Source: Albimonas sp963977235 (GTDB taxonomy: Bacteria > Pseudomonadota > Alphaproteobacteria > Rhodobacterales > Rhodobacteraceae). Taken from it: a stretch of DNA of 64,000 bases. Of the stretch, positions 35,158 through 43,451 are shown in pieces; positions within the stretch are counted from its first letter, which is position 1, and every line of letters begins with the position of its first letter. Location: contig NZ_CAXBOD010000018.1 in assembly GCF_963977235.1 (NCBI RefSeq), positions 8,858-72,857 on the forward strand, written 5' to 3'. A model generated the notes under the pieces. The model ran no database searches. It saw only the letters and a program-made list of their open reading frames with translations, and was not told the origin of the DNA. The translations under genes were made by a program, and so were the position numbers.

Positions 35158-36231
35158 ATGGACGGGAACTTCCGGGAAGCTGCCGCCCCTGAGAGCCTGG
35201 GTTCGGGCTCGGGCTGGGGCGCGGCGGGCGCGCCGGCGCACCTGGGCGCGGCGCGCACGCCCTCGGGCGGGTTCGTGCTGGTGGGGCTGGCCGCGGACGG
35301 GGGGGAGCGCTTCCGCCTGCCCTTGCCCGACCGGGGTCATGCGGCGGCGGTCCACCCCTCGCGCCCGCTGGCGGTGGCCTTCGCGCGGCGGCCAGGGACC
35401 TTTGGCCTCGTGGTCGACTGCCTCGAGGGCCGCGAGGTCGCCCGGCTGGAGACGCCCCAGGGCGTGCATTTCATGGGCCACGGCTGCATCTCGGCCGACG
35501 GCGCGCGGCTCTACACGCCCGAGAACGACTACGGGCGCGGGCGCGGCATCCTGGGGGTCTGGGACGCCGCGGACTGGCGGCGGCTGGGCGAGGTTCCCTC
35601 GGGGGGGCTGGGACCGCACGACGTGATCGAGATGGCCGATGGCGTGCTGGCGGTGGCCAACGGCGGCATCTTCACCGATCCGGCGATGGAGCGGCAGAAG
35701 CTGAACCTCGGCTCGATGCGGCCGAACCTCGTCTATCTCGATCCTGACGCCGGCCGGGTGCTGGAAGCCGTCGCGCCCGAGGCGCGCCAGGCCTCGCTGC
35801 GCCATATCGCGATGCGCGCCGACGGCACGATCGCGGCGGCGATGCAGTGGGAGGGCGAGGCGGCCCGCGCCCCCGCCGTGCTGGCCCTGCACCGCCGGGG
35901 CGAGGCGTTGCGGCCGCTGAGCGCGCCGGGGGACGCGCAGGCGCGGCTGAAGGGGTATGGCGGCTCGGTCGCTTTTTCGGGCGACGGCGGGCTGGCGGTC
36001 GTGACCTCGCCGCGGGGCGGGGTGGCGCACCTGTTCGACGTGGCCAGCGGGGCTTTCGCGGCGCAGATCGAGCAGCCCGACGTCTGCGGCGCCGCGCCGG
36101 CGGGGCCTGGGCTGTTGCTGTCGGACGGCATGGGCTGGCTGCGCTGGATCGGTTCCGATGGGGCGGAGGTTCGCCGGCGCGAGACGCCTGGCCTCGCCTG
36201 GGACAACCACCTGGTGCGCGTGGCGGCCTGA
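35158..36231 (+). CDS. DUF1513 family beta-propeller-like protein
   Basis: A 357-residue protein with repeated beta-rich blocks: HAAAVHPSRPLAVAFARRPG, GCISADGARLYTPENDYGRG, GLGPHDVIEMADGVLAVANGG and LRHIAMRADGTIAAAMQW. These are typical of DUF1513 proteins, which accompany imelysin and di-heme genes. Most members have a Tat leader, but here the ATG at 35158 gives a short hydrophilic start with no signal peptide, although the ribosome-binding site (GAGGCGGGG) is good. Either the protein is cytosolic or the leader was lost. The role is unknown. Confidence 0.82.
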   Translation: MDGNFREAAAPESLGSGSGWGAAGAPAHLGAARTPSGGFVLVGLAADGGERFRLPLPDRGHAAAVHPSRPLAVAFARRPGTFGLVVDCLEGREVARLETPQGVHFMGHGCISADGARLYTPENDYGRGRGILGVWDAADWRRLGEVPSGGLGPHDVIEMADGVLAVANGGIFTDPAMERQKLNLGSMRPNLVYLDPDAGRVLEAVAPEARQASLRHIAMRADGTIAAAMQWEGEAARAPAVLALHRRGEALRPLSAPGDAQARLKGYGGSVAFSGDGGLAVVTSPRGGVAHLFDVASGAFAAQIEQPDVCGAAPAGPGLLLSDGMGWLRWIGSDGAEVRRRETPGLAWDNHLVRVAA

Positions 36232-36773
36232 GCCGTCGCTCCGGGGGCAGGGGCGCCGCCCGCGCGGGCCAGGGCCCGCGCCCGGCCGCAGGCGGCCGGG
36301 TTTCTCCGCCACGGGGCGGAGAAAGGGCGGCTTGGCGCCCGGCCTCGCACGGGGGCGCCCGGGGCGGATGTCGAGGGCGCGCGTTGCAACGGGCGGCTCG
36401 GACCTCTGCCGGAGAGAGGATCGCCCCGCGGCGCCAGGGGCGTCGCGCGGGCGGCGGGGGCAGGGCGCTGCCGGAGCAGGTGTGCGCTGGGGGCCGGCCG
36501 CGCGAGGCCCCGGGTCAGGCCCGGGGCGCGCATGGAGCCTGCCGTCTGGCTGCACGGACTGATGTCGCGAGCGGGCGCTGGGGGCGACGGAGGGGCGCTC
36601 GGCGCAGCGCGCTTGAGCGACCGCGTGGGCCCGGGGCGGCGGAGGCGGCGCCGGCTTGCCGCGATGGACGCCTCCGCCGGGGATGGTCTGGACAATGCGG
36701 CGGGCGCGGCGCATGAGGGCCGAGGCCTCGCCGCGCGGCGCGGCCTGGCGCGACGAGGGGCCGAGGGGGCCGC
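36232..36773. other. Gene-free GC-rich spacer of about 540 bp
   Basis: No supported coding sequence. It contains a second copy of the REP-like repeat (36504-36530) and an inverted repeat GGCGGAGGCG/CGCCTCCGCC (36638-36678). Both kinds of element also occur together in the 27437-27766 spacer. Confidence 0.5.
36504..36530. repeat. REP-like palindromic repeat, copy 2
   Basis: It is identical to 27685-27711 except for one base (GTCAGG for GTCAAG). The palindromic core is CCCCGGGTCAGGCCCGGGG with one mismatch. Confidence 0.6.
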
Positions 36774-37526
36774 ATGACGCTTTCCTACACCGGCGGCGAA
36801 CTGGCGGTGATCGTCTTCGCGATGCTGTTCGCGGGCTTCGTCAAGGGCGCCACGGGGCTGGGGTACTCGACCTCCTGTCTGCCGATCCTGGCGCTGTCGC
36901 TGGGGCTGAAGGCGAGCCTGCCGCTGGTGCTGGCGCCCTCGCTCGCCTCCAACGTCACGGTGATGCTGGGGGCGGGGCCGATGGCGCCCGCGATCCGGCG
37001 CTTCTGGCCGATGCTGGTCGTGGCGCCGGTGGGCGTGCTGGCCGGCGCCGCGCTGCTGGGGCGGGTCGACGGCGACATGGCCGGCGCGGCGCTGGGCTGC
37101 GCGCTGGTCGCCTGGTGCGCCTTCGCCTATGCCACCCCCCACTGGCGCCTGCGCCCGGAGCTCGAGCGGCCGCTCGCCCCCGGCGTCGGGCTGGTCACCG
37201 GGGTGATCAACGGGCTGACCGGGAGCCAGGTGCTGCCGATCACCCCCTTCCTGATGTCGCTGGAGATGCCGCGCGGCACGTTCCTGCACACGCTCAATCT
37301 CTCGTTCACCCTCTCGACGCTGGCGATGGGGGCGGCGCTGACCCGGCTGGGGATCATGACGGTCGAGACGGCGACGATCTCGCTGTGCGGGATCGTGCTG
37401 TCGGTGGCGGGCGTGCGCTCGGGCGCGGCGCTGCGGCGGCGGCTGCCGGAAAAGACCTTCCGCGCCGGGGTGCTGGCGGTGCTGAGCCTTGCGGGCGCGG
37501 CGCTGATCGTGCGGGGCCTGGGATGA
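36774..37526 (+). CDS. TauE/SafE family sulfite/organosulfur exporter-like permease
   Basis: A 250-residue inner-membrane protein of about seven to eight hydrophobic helices with the internal-repeat layout of the TauE/SafE family. An N-terminal GFVKGATGLGYSTSCLPIL block is echoed by GLVTGVINGLTGSQVLPITPFLMS in the second half. Members move sulfite, sulfoacetate or other small anions across the inner membrane; the substrate here is not assigned. The stop overlaps the next ATG as ATGA, so it is coupled to the CAP lipoprotein. Confidence 0.85.
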   Translation: MTLSYTGGELAVIVFAMLFAGFVKGATGLGYSTSCLPILALSLGLKASLPLVLAPSLASNVTVMLGAGPMAPAIRRFWPMLVVAPVGVLAGAALLGRVDGDMAGAALGCALVAWCAFAYATPHWRLRPELERPLAPGVGLVTGVINGLTGSQVLPITPFLMSLEMPRGTFLHTLNLSFTLSTLAMGAALTRLGIMTVETATISLCGIVLSVAGVRSGAALRRRLPEKTFRAGVLAVLSLAGAALIVRGLG

Positions 37527-38116
37527 GGCGGGCGGCGATGGCCGCGGCGGCGATGGCGCTGGCCGCCTGCGCGGTCGCACCGCCGCCGCGCGGGGCGCAA
37601 CCGACCTCGCCGCCCACGGCCTCCGCCCCCGTCGCGCCAGTCGCCCCAATCGCGCCCGTTGCGCCTGCCGAGACCGCTCCCCCCCCGGAACCGTCCGTGG
37701 CCGGCTGTCCGGACGCGGGGCCCGCGCGCGCCGCCTACCGCCACGCGTTCGCGCAGGCGCTGGGGGACTGGCGCGCGGCGCGGGGCCTGGCGCGGCTGCG
37801 CCCCGATGCGGGCGTCGAGACCGCCGCCCAGCGCTGGGCCGAGCGGCTGGCGGCCGAGGGGCGCCTCGCCCATCGCGCCCCCGACGGCGCCGGCGTGGGC
37901 GACCGGTTGAGCGCGGCGGGCGTGCCCTGGCGGCGGGCGGCCGAGAACCTCGCGGCCGGTCCCCTCGCCGATCCGCGGGCGCTGCTGGCGCTGTGGGAGG
38001 GCAGCCCCGCGCACCGGCGCAACCTGGCGGCCGAGGACCTCTCGCGCGCAGGCCTCGGGATCGCCTGCCGTCCGGATGGCGACGTGGTCGCCGCGCTGGC
38101 GCTGGCGGGGCCCTGA
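37523..38116 (+). CDS. CAP-domain (SCP/PR1-like) lipoprotein
   Basis: A 197-residue predicted lipoprotein. The signal ends in the lipobox LAAC (Cys about 17), followed by a Pro/Ala/Val spacer of about 45 residues. A CAP domain then follows: ARGLARLRPDAGVETAAQRW, RLAHRAPDGAGVGDRL, RAAENLAAG and LWEGSPAHRRNLAAEDLSRAGLGI. The region matches the conserved His/Glu/His cavity of bacterial CAP proteins. Function in bacteria is mostly unknown. Translation is probably coupled to the upstream permease. Confidence 0.85.
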   Translation: MRRAAMAAAAMALAACAVAPPPRGAQPTSPPTASAPVAPVAPIAPVAPAETAPPPEPSVAGCPDAGPARAAYRHAFAQALGDWRAARGLARLRPDAGVETAAQRWAERLAAEGRLAHRAPDGAGVGDRLSAAGVPWRRAAENLAAGPLADPRALLALWEGSPAHRRNLAAEDLSRAGLGIACRPDGDVVAALALAGP

Positions 38117-38218
38117 CCGCAGGGTCTGGCCGAACCCGCGCGCGACGCCCGGCCGATGCGCGAGGCCTGCGACACCCCCGCGCGCAACCCCAGGCAACGC
38201 GCGTCCCCCGTGTGATCC

Positions 38219-38322
38219 GTGACGCGCGTCCCCACGCGCTCCCAGTGACGCGCGCCTCCGCGCGCTTCCAGTGACGCGCGCCGCCGCGCGCTTCCAGTGA
38301 AGCGCGTCTCCGCGCGATGCGC
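38219..38322. repeat. 26-bp tandem repeat, four copies
   Basis: Units begin at 38219, 38245, 38271 and 38297, exactly 26 bp apart. The consensus is GTGACGCGCGCCTCCGCG followed by CGCTTCCA. Copies 2 and 3 differ at very few bases; copies 1 and 4 are more diverged. Each unit has a GCGCG/CGCGC stem. The repeat lies between the CAP lipoprotein and the oxygenase gene and has no reading-frame role. Confidence 0.8.
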
Positions 38323-38408
38323 GAAACGCGACCTCTTCCGCGTCGCCAACGGGCGAGACCCCCGGCGCCCTTGCGCTAGACCGGCCCGGGCGCGCCGCTT
38401 CCCGGCGC

Positions 38409-38978
38409 ATGTCCGGTTCCAGTCCCATGCTCACGCCCCATGCGCTGCCCGCGCTGTTCTCGCCCGAGGACTGCGCCCAGGTGGTGGCCCTCGCCGATGA
38501 CGCCTCGCTCGCCGAGGCGCGCCTGGTCGGGGGGCGCCGCCAGTCCGAGATCCGCCGCGCGCGGATCGCCTGGATCGAGGATCTGCCCGAGACCGACTGG
38601 ATTTCCTCCCGCCTCGCGCGCGCCTTTGCCGAGGCCAACCGCGCCGCCTTCGACTTCGCCGTCGAGTCCTTCGAGGAGCGCGCCCAGGTGGCGCTCTACG
38701 ACGGGTCGGAGCAGGGCGGGTTCGACTGGCACTCGGACGTGGGCGAGGGGCCGCTGGCGCGCCGGCGCAAGCTGACCGTGGTGGTGCAGCTCTCGGCGCC
38801 GGACGATTACGAGGGGGGAGAGCTCGAGCTCAACGGCGACGGCCGGCCCCGCGTCGCCGACCGGGCGCAGGGCGCGGCGGTGGCCTTCCCGGCCTTCGCC
38901 CTGCACCGGGTGGCGCCGGTCACCCGCGGGCGACGCTGGTCGCTGACGCTGTGGGCGCACGGCCCGACGTTCCGCTGA
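38409..38978 (+). CDS. 2-oxoglutarate/Fe(II) oxygenase (prolyl 4-hydroxylase-like)
   Basis: A 189-residue double-stranded beta-helix oxygenase. The iron ligands are visible as HSD in GGFDWHSDVGEG and the distal His in ALHRVAPVTRGRRWSL, whose Arg would bind 2-oxoglutarate. LTVVVQLSAPDDYEGGELEL is the strand typical of PKHD/P4H-type enzymes. It should hydroxylate a protein or small molecule using oxygen and 2-oxoglutarate; the substrate is unknown. The ATG at 38427 is an alternative start because neither has a good ribosome-binding site. Confidence 0.87.
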   Translation: MSGSSPMLTPHALPALFSPEDCAQVVALADDASLAEARLVGGRRQSEIRRARIAWIEDLPETDWISSRLARAFAEANRAAFDFAVESFEERAQVALYDGSEQGGFDWHSDVGEGPLARRRKLTVVVQLSAPDDYEGGELELNGDGRPRVADRAQGAAVAFPAFALHRVAPVTRGRRWSLTLWAHGPTFR

Positions 38979-39029
38979 GCAGAGGGGGCGGGGCAGACAG
39001 ACGCCCTGCCCCCTGCGCCGCCCGCGCCC

Positions 39030-40301
39030 TCAGCCCGTGCGGCGGGAGGCGTGGGCGTCGTCGTCGTAGCCGCCGCGCCCCTGGTCCTTCTCGCCGTTCG
39101 GCTTCTGCGAGGGGGGCGGCGCGCCGTGGCTCGGCTCGCCGGTGTGGAAGTTCCGGGTGTCGGCGCCCGAGGCGGGCAACACCACCTCGCGCCGCACCAC
39201 CTCGCCCGAGACCGGGTCGACGTGCAGCTCGCGGTCGGGGGCGAGCCACTCGGGCCGGGGAACCTCGCCGGTCTTGGAGAGCAGGATGGCGATCGGGCGG
39301 GTGGTCTCGAACTTGGCGAAGATCATCACCATGACCACCATGATCGGCACCGCGAGGAACATCCCCGTGGCCCCCCAGAGCGCCCCCCACGCGACCAGCG
39401 ACAAGAGGATCACGAAGGTCGAGAGGTTGAGCTGGTCGCCCATCAGCCGCGGCACCACCACGTTGCCGGCGAGGAACTGGATCACGCCCAGGCACGCGGC
39501 CATCAGCAGGACCGTGCCGGGATCGCCGGTGATCAGCATCGCGAAGGCGGTGGGCACCGCCACCCCCAGCAGCGAGCCGATGGTGGGGATGTAGTTCAGC
39601 GCGAAGGCGGTGAAGCCCCACAGCGCCGCCCCCTCGATCCCCAGCGCCCAGCAGGTGGCCGAGGTGGTCACCCCCACGCCGGCGCTGACCAGCGTCATCA
39701 GCCACAGATAGCGGCCGGTCTCGTGACCGATCTCGTCCATGATCGCGCGCAGCCGGGCGAGGTTGGTGCCGTCCTGGACGAGGTTGCGCAGCTTGGCCTG
39801 GAAGTAGCGGTCGTCGGTCAGCAGGAACAGCGTGTAGAGGAAGATCAGCGAGGCGTCCGAGACGGCCGAGCGGGCCATGTCGAGGACCGCGGTCAGCCCG
39901 CCCTCGCCGGCGAAGCGCTCGAACAGCGCCTCGCGGGTCAGGTGATCGCTCAGGCCCTGGCCGTTGAGCCAGTACCAGAAGCGCAGGAACAGCGGGTTGC
40001 CGTAGAGCGTCAGGTCGTCGGTCAGCCCCGAGACCGACAGCACCACCCCCTGCACGGCGGCCAGCAGGGCGGCGAACAGGATCACCACCGCCGCCACCCG
40101 CACCACGCTGCGGCGGAGCCGGCCGACAAAGCCGATGCGCATCATCGCGGTGGTCAGCCCGTTGACCAGGAACCACGCCAGGATCGCCAGCGCGACGGGG
40201 GCGGCGTATTCGCTGGTGGCCCCGAGGGTCCACACGGCAAGCACGGTGAAGCCGAGCACGAAGAACGGGCCGGCGGCGAGGGTCTGACCTAGGCGGAACA
40301 T
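39030..40301 (-). CDS. AI-2E family transporter (PerM/UPF0118)
   Basis: A 423-residue membrane protein with about seven to eight hydrophobic helices in the AI-2E exporter family layout. The conserved late block is ALNYIPTIGSLLGVAVPTAFA, followed by NVVVPRLMGDQLNLSTFVILLSL. It ends with a charged tail of about 90 residues that is not membrane-bound. Members are proposed exporters of autoinducer-2 or Na+/H+ antiporters; the transported species here is unknown. The neighbouring minus-strand repressor gene lies 272 bp upstream. Confidence 0.88.
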   Translation of the reverse strand: MFRLGQTLAAGPFFVLGFTVLAVWTLGATSEYAAPVALAILAWFLVNGLTTAMMRIGFVGRLRRSVVRVAAVVILFAALLAAVQGVVLSVSGLTDDLTLYGNPLFLRFWYWLNGQGLSDHLTREALFERFAGEGGLTAVLDMARSAVSDASLIFLYTLFLLTDDRYFQAKLRNLVQDGTNLARLRAIMDEIGHETGRYLWLMTLVSAGVGVTTSATCWALGIEGAALWGFTAFALNYIPTIGSLLGVAVPTAFAMLITGDPGTVLLMAACLGVIQFLAGNVVVPRLMGDQLNLSTFVILLSLVAWGALWGATGMFLAVPIMVVMVMIFAKFETTRPIAILLSKTGEVPRPEWLAPDRELHVDPVSGEVVRREVVLPASGADTRNFHTGEPSHGAPPPSQKPNGEKDQGRGGYDDDAHASRRTG

Positions 40302-40573
40302 GGGCTCGGTACGTCTCGGGCGGCGCCGCGCGGGCGAGGCGGCGGAGGGGGCGGTCGGTGCGGGGCGTCGTCGGGCGGGACGGGCGACGCGACGTCTGGC
40401 CGGCGCCCTGGGGCCCCGGATGGGAAACGCCGCCGCGGTCGGCGGGCCGCGGCGGCTTCGGGCCGGTCAGACTGCGCGAGGCGGTCTGCGGTCGGGCAGA
40501 TCGCGCTCGGCCCCGTCGCCGGTGGGGGGCGGGCGGGCGAGCGCGGGTCGTTCGGGCGAGGCGGGCGGCGAGA

Positions 40574-40927
40574 TCAGGCCTCGGCGCGGTCGTCCTCGCA
40601 GAAGATGTCGTGCAGGACCTGCAGCAGGCGCCCGGCGCGATCGTCGGCGATGCGGTAGAAGATGATCTTCCCCTCGCGCCGGTTGTCCACGAGACCCTCA
40701 AGGCGCAGCCGCGCCAGCTGCTGCGACACGGCCGACTGGCGCGCGGACAACAGCCGCTCGAGCTCGGTGACCGACTTCTCCCCCTCGACCAGGGCGCAGA
40801 GGATGCGCAGGCGGCCCTCGTGGGCGAGCGCCTTGAGGAAGGCCGTCGCCTCGTCCGCGCGGGCTTCCATTCCATGCAGGTCTGCGGCGTCCCCGGGATC
40901 GGGTCGGGTGTCGAGCGCGCTCTTCAT
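40574..40927 (-). CDS. ArsR-family repressor of the BigR/SqrR persulfide-sensor type
   Basis: A 117-residue winged-helix protein: EATAFLKALAHEGRLRILCALVEGE, then SVTELERLLSARQSAVSQQLARLRLEGLV (recognition helix) and the wing RREGKIIFY. Cysteines sit at residues 44 and 110, 66 apart. This is the spacing of the two cysteines that form the (per)sulfide-linked switch in BigR and SqrR, so it probably derepresses in response to sulfane sulfur. I chose the ATG at 40927; a longer start at 40978 would overlap the palindrome at 40980. It is divergent from hemA, and no sulfide:quinone oxidoreductase or persulfide dioxygenase gene is nearby. Confidence 0.82.
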   Translation of the reverse strand: MKSALDTRPDPGDAADLHGMEARADEATAFLKALAHEGRLRILCALVEGEKSVTELERLLSARQSAVSQQLARLRLEGLVDNRREGKIIFYRIADDRAGRLLQVLHDIFCEDDRAEA

Positions 40928-40979
40928 GATCACTCGCTGTCTCTGCCCGCGCCGGAAACCCCGGCGGTCAAGCGTCAAT

Positions 40980-40989
40980 GAATATATTC
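40980..40989. promoter_or_regulatory. GAATATATTC palindrome, candidate repressor operator
   Basis: A perfect 10-bp AT-only-core palindrome in a GC-rich genome, 53 bp upstream of the repressor start and in the spacer to hemA. An ATTC/GAAT-type half-site pattern is reported for SqrR-like repressors. It would allow autoregulation and perhaps control of hemA. Confidence 0.5.
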
Positions 40990-41405
40990 GATGCGTCCGG
41001 GGGTGAACAGAGGCGGTCGGGACGCATCCTCGAATTGCATGAGTGGCGTCCGAAGACGGCGGGATATTGGCGACCCAGCGGCGCCGAGGCGGTATTCGCC
41101 CGGCAGGGCGAGAGGTTAGGCGAAGTCCCGGGCCGCGCGGCGGGGCGGGGCGCGACCGGGCGCCGGCGGGGCGCGCCGCCTGGGCGCGCTGGCCGGGCCC
41201 GGTGGAGGGCGGGTCGGGGCGCGGGAACGGCCGCGCGGCGCAGCATCCAAATGCCGCGCATTTTGGGGGAAGACGCGGCGCCCCCGGCTATGGCAAACGT
41301 GGCGCCCCGATGACGATCGCTGACGTACGCGCGCGGATCGGGTCGGGCGACCGGGCCATGCGGGCCGGCCTCGCCGCGGCCTCTCGCGCAACGGAGGACC
41401 GGCGG

Positions 41406-42635
41406 ATGGACTACGAGGCGTTTTTCCGCGGCGAGCTGGACGACCTTCGCGCGGAAGGCAACTATCGCGTCTTTGCGAACCTTGAACGGCACGTGGGCGA
41501 GTTCCCGCGCGCCACGCGCCGGCGCGAGGGCGCGGCGGCCAACGACGACCGCCACGACGTGACCGTGTGGTGCTCGAACGACTATCTCGGCATGGGCCAG
41601 CACCCGGCGGTGCGCGCGGCCATGGTCGAGGCGATCGAGACCTGCGGCGCGGGCGCGGGCGGCACCCGCAACATCTCGGGCACCAACGTGCATCATGTCG
41701 AACTGGAGCGCGAGCTCGCCGACCTGCACGGCAAGGAGGCCTCGCTGATCTTCACCTCGGGCTACGTCTCGAACTGGGCGAGCCTGGGCACGCTGGGGGC
41801 GCGGCTGCCGGGCTGCGTGATCGTGTCGGACGCGCTCAACCACGCCTCGATGATCGAGGGGATGCGCCACTCGCGCGCCGAGCGGAAGATCTGGAAGCAC
41901 AACGACGTCGAGGACCTGGCGCGCAAGCTCTCCGAGATCGAGCCGGGGCGGCCGAAGGTGGTGGCCTTCGAGAGCGTCTATTCTATGGACGGGGACATCG
42001 CGCCGATCCGGGAGATCTGCGACGTCGCCGAGGAATACGGCGCGATGACCTACCTCGACGAGGTGCACGCGGTCGGGCTCTACGGCCCGCGCGGCGGCGG
42101 GGTGGCCGAGCGCGAGGGGCTGATGGACCGGGTGACCCTGATCGAGGGCACGCTGGGCAAGGCGTTCGGGGTGATGGGCGGCTACATCGCCGGCTCTGCC
42201 GCGATGTGCGACTGGGTGCGCAGCTTCGCCTCGGGCTTCATCTTCACCACGGCGCTGCCGCCGGCGGTGGCGGCGGGGGCCTGCGCCTCGATCCGGCATC
42301 TCAAGGCGAGCGACGCCGAGCGGCTGGCCCAGCGGCGCAACGTGGCGCTGCTGCGGGCGCGGCTGGACCAGCTGGGGATCCCGCACATGCCCAATCCCTC
42401 GCACATCGTGCCGGTGATGGTGAAGGACCCGGTGAAGTGCAAGATGCTCTCGGACATCCTGCTGGACGACTACGGCATCTACGTGCAGCCGATCAACTAT
42501 CCCACGGTGCCCAAGGGGACCGAGCGGCTGCGCTTCACGCCCTCGCCCCTGCACACGCACACCGAGATCGAGAAGCTCGCCCAGGCGCTGCATGCGCTGT
42601 GGAGCCAGTGCGCGCTGGCCCGCGCGGCGGCCTGA
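41406..42635 (+). CDS. hemA: 5-Aminolevulinate synthase (ALAS)
   Basis: A 409-residue PLP enzyme that condenses glycine and succinyl-CoA to 5-aminolevulinate, the first tetrapyrrole step in Alphaproteobacteria. It shows WCSNDYLGMGQHP, GAGAGGTRNISG, DEVHAVGLYGPRG and the PLP lysine in EGTLGKAFG (about residue 252). The C-terminus PINYPTVPKGTERLRFTPSP is typical of ALAS. The start at 41406 follows GGAGGA. The 478-bp spacer back to the repressor has no gene apart from the palindrome. The cytochrome c2 gene follows after 197 bp. Confidence 0.97.
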   Translation: MDYEAFFRGELDDLRAEGNYRVFANLERHVGEFPRATRRREGAAANDDRHDVTVWCSNDYLGMGQHPAVRAAMVEAIETCGAGAGGTRNISGTNVHHVELERELADLHGKEASLIFTSGYVSNWASLGTLGARLPGCVIVSDALNHASMIEGMRHSRAERKIWKHNDVEDLARKLSEIEPGRPKVVAFESVYSMDGDIAPIREICDVAEEYGAMTYLDEVHAVGLYGPRGGGVAEREGLMDRVTLIEGTLGKAFGVMGGYIAGSAAMCDWVRSFASGFIFTTALPPAVAAGACASIRHLKASDAERLAQRRNVALLRARLDQLGIPHMPNPSHIVPVMVKDPVKCKMLSDILLDDYGIYVQPINYPTVPKGTERLRFTPSPLHTHTEIEKLAQALHALWSQCALARAAA

Positions 42636-42832
42636 CGGCCGGGCGAGCGGGGTCGCCGGGCGCCGGCGATCCTTGGCGCGCCGGAGGGCGGGGGCACTTG
42701 GCGCGCCGGAGGGCGTGGGCAGGAGAGTTCAAGCCTCGGCGCGCAGGGTCGCGACCGGGGCGTTCGACCGCGGAAAGCGGCGGATGCGGCGGGGCAGGAT
42801 GCGCCGTCGCGAGACAGCCAGGGAGGCAGGGC

Positions 42833-43261
42833 ATGAAACGGGTCGCGACGTGGGCCGCCATCGGGACGGTTTTCGGGATCATCGGGCTGGGCGCCGCGGC
42901 GCCGGCGCTGGCCGGCGACGCGGCGGCGGGGGAGAAGATGTTCGCCCGCTGCAAGGCCTGCCACGCGATCTCGAACGGCGATGAGGTGATCCAGAAGGGC
43001 GGCCGGACGGGGCCTGACCTTTACGGCGTGATCGGGCGCAAGGCGGGGAGCGTGGACGGCTTCCGCTATGGCGCGGACCTGACGGCGGCGGGCGAGAAGG
43101 GCCTGGCCTGGACCGAGGCCGAGATCGCCGAGTATGTGGTCGATCCGCGGGCGTTCCTGCAGGCGTATCTCGACGACCCGTCGGCGAAGTCCTCGATGAC
43201 CTTCAAGCTGCGCAAGGGCGGCGAGGATGTGGCGGCCTACCTGGCGTCCGTCTCGCCGTAA
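42833..43261 (+). CDS. cycA: Cytochrome c2
   Basis: A 142-residue exported class I cytochrome c. The signal ends near APALA, and the mature chain starts GDAAAGEKMFARCKACH, whose CKACH binds heme. Distal features GGRTGPDLYGVIGRKAGS and the Met ligand in SSMTFKL match the Rhodobacter cytochrome c2 pattern, including the WTEAEIAEYVVDPRAFL helix. It carries electrons between the cytochrome bc1 complex and an oxidase or reaction centre. It lies just downstream of hemA in the same direction, which suits heme supply to a c-type cytochrome. Confidence 0.93.
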   Translation: MKRVATWAAIGTVFGIIGLGAAAPALAGDAAAGEKMFARCKACHAISNGDEVIQKGGRTGPDLYGVIGRKAGSVDGFRYGADLTAAGEKGLAWTEAEIAEYVVDPRAFLQAYLDDPSAKSSMTFKLRKGGEDVAAYLASVSP

Positions 43262-43278
43262 GGATCGACGCGCGGGGG

Positions 43279-43370
43279 CGTATCGGACCTCGGCGCCCTG
43301 CGGGCGCCGTCGGCCCGCCCGCCCCCGGCTGCGCCGGGATCCCCCTGCCGCCCGGCGCCGCCGTTGCGCG
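43279..43370. repeat. Dispersed hairpin repeat, copy C (long form)
   Basis: About 92 bp that is nearly repeated at 47693-47786. It contains a perfect stem CGGCGCCC-TGC-GGGCGCCG (43291-43309), then CGGCCCGCCCGCCCCCGGC, and ends with CGCCGCCGTTGCGCG. It sits in the convergent space after cycA. Confidence 0.7.
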
Positions 43371-43451
43371 GAAACCGGGCGCGGAGCGGTTCATGCACGG
43401 GCGGCGCGGGGCGAGGTCTCGTGCGGGGCTGTCGTCTGCGCGGGGGGCGGG

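Noticed and set aside
36532..36777. Short plus-strand open frame before the TauE/SafE gene
   Set aside because: Composition is Arg/Gly/Ala-rich without a domain, and it covers intergenic repeats.
38219..38322. CRISPR-like repeats
   Set aside because: Units of 26 bp follow one another directly with no unique spacers, and no cas genes are in the window.
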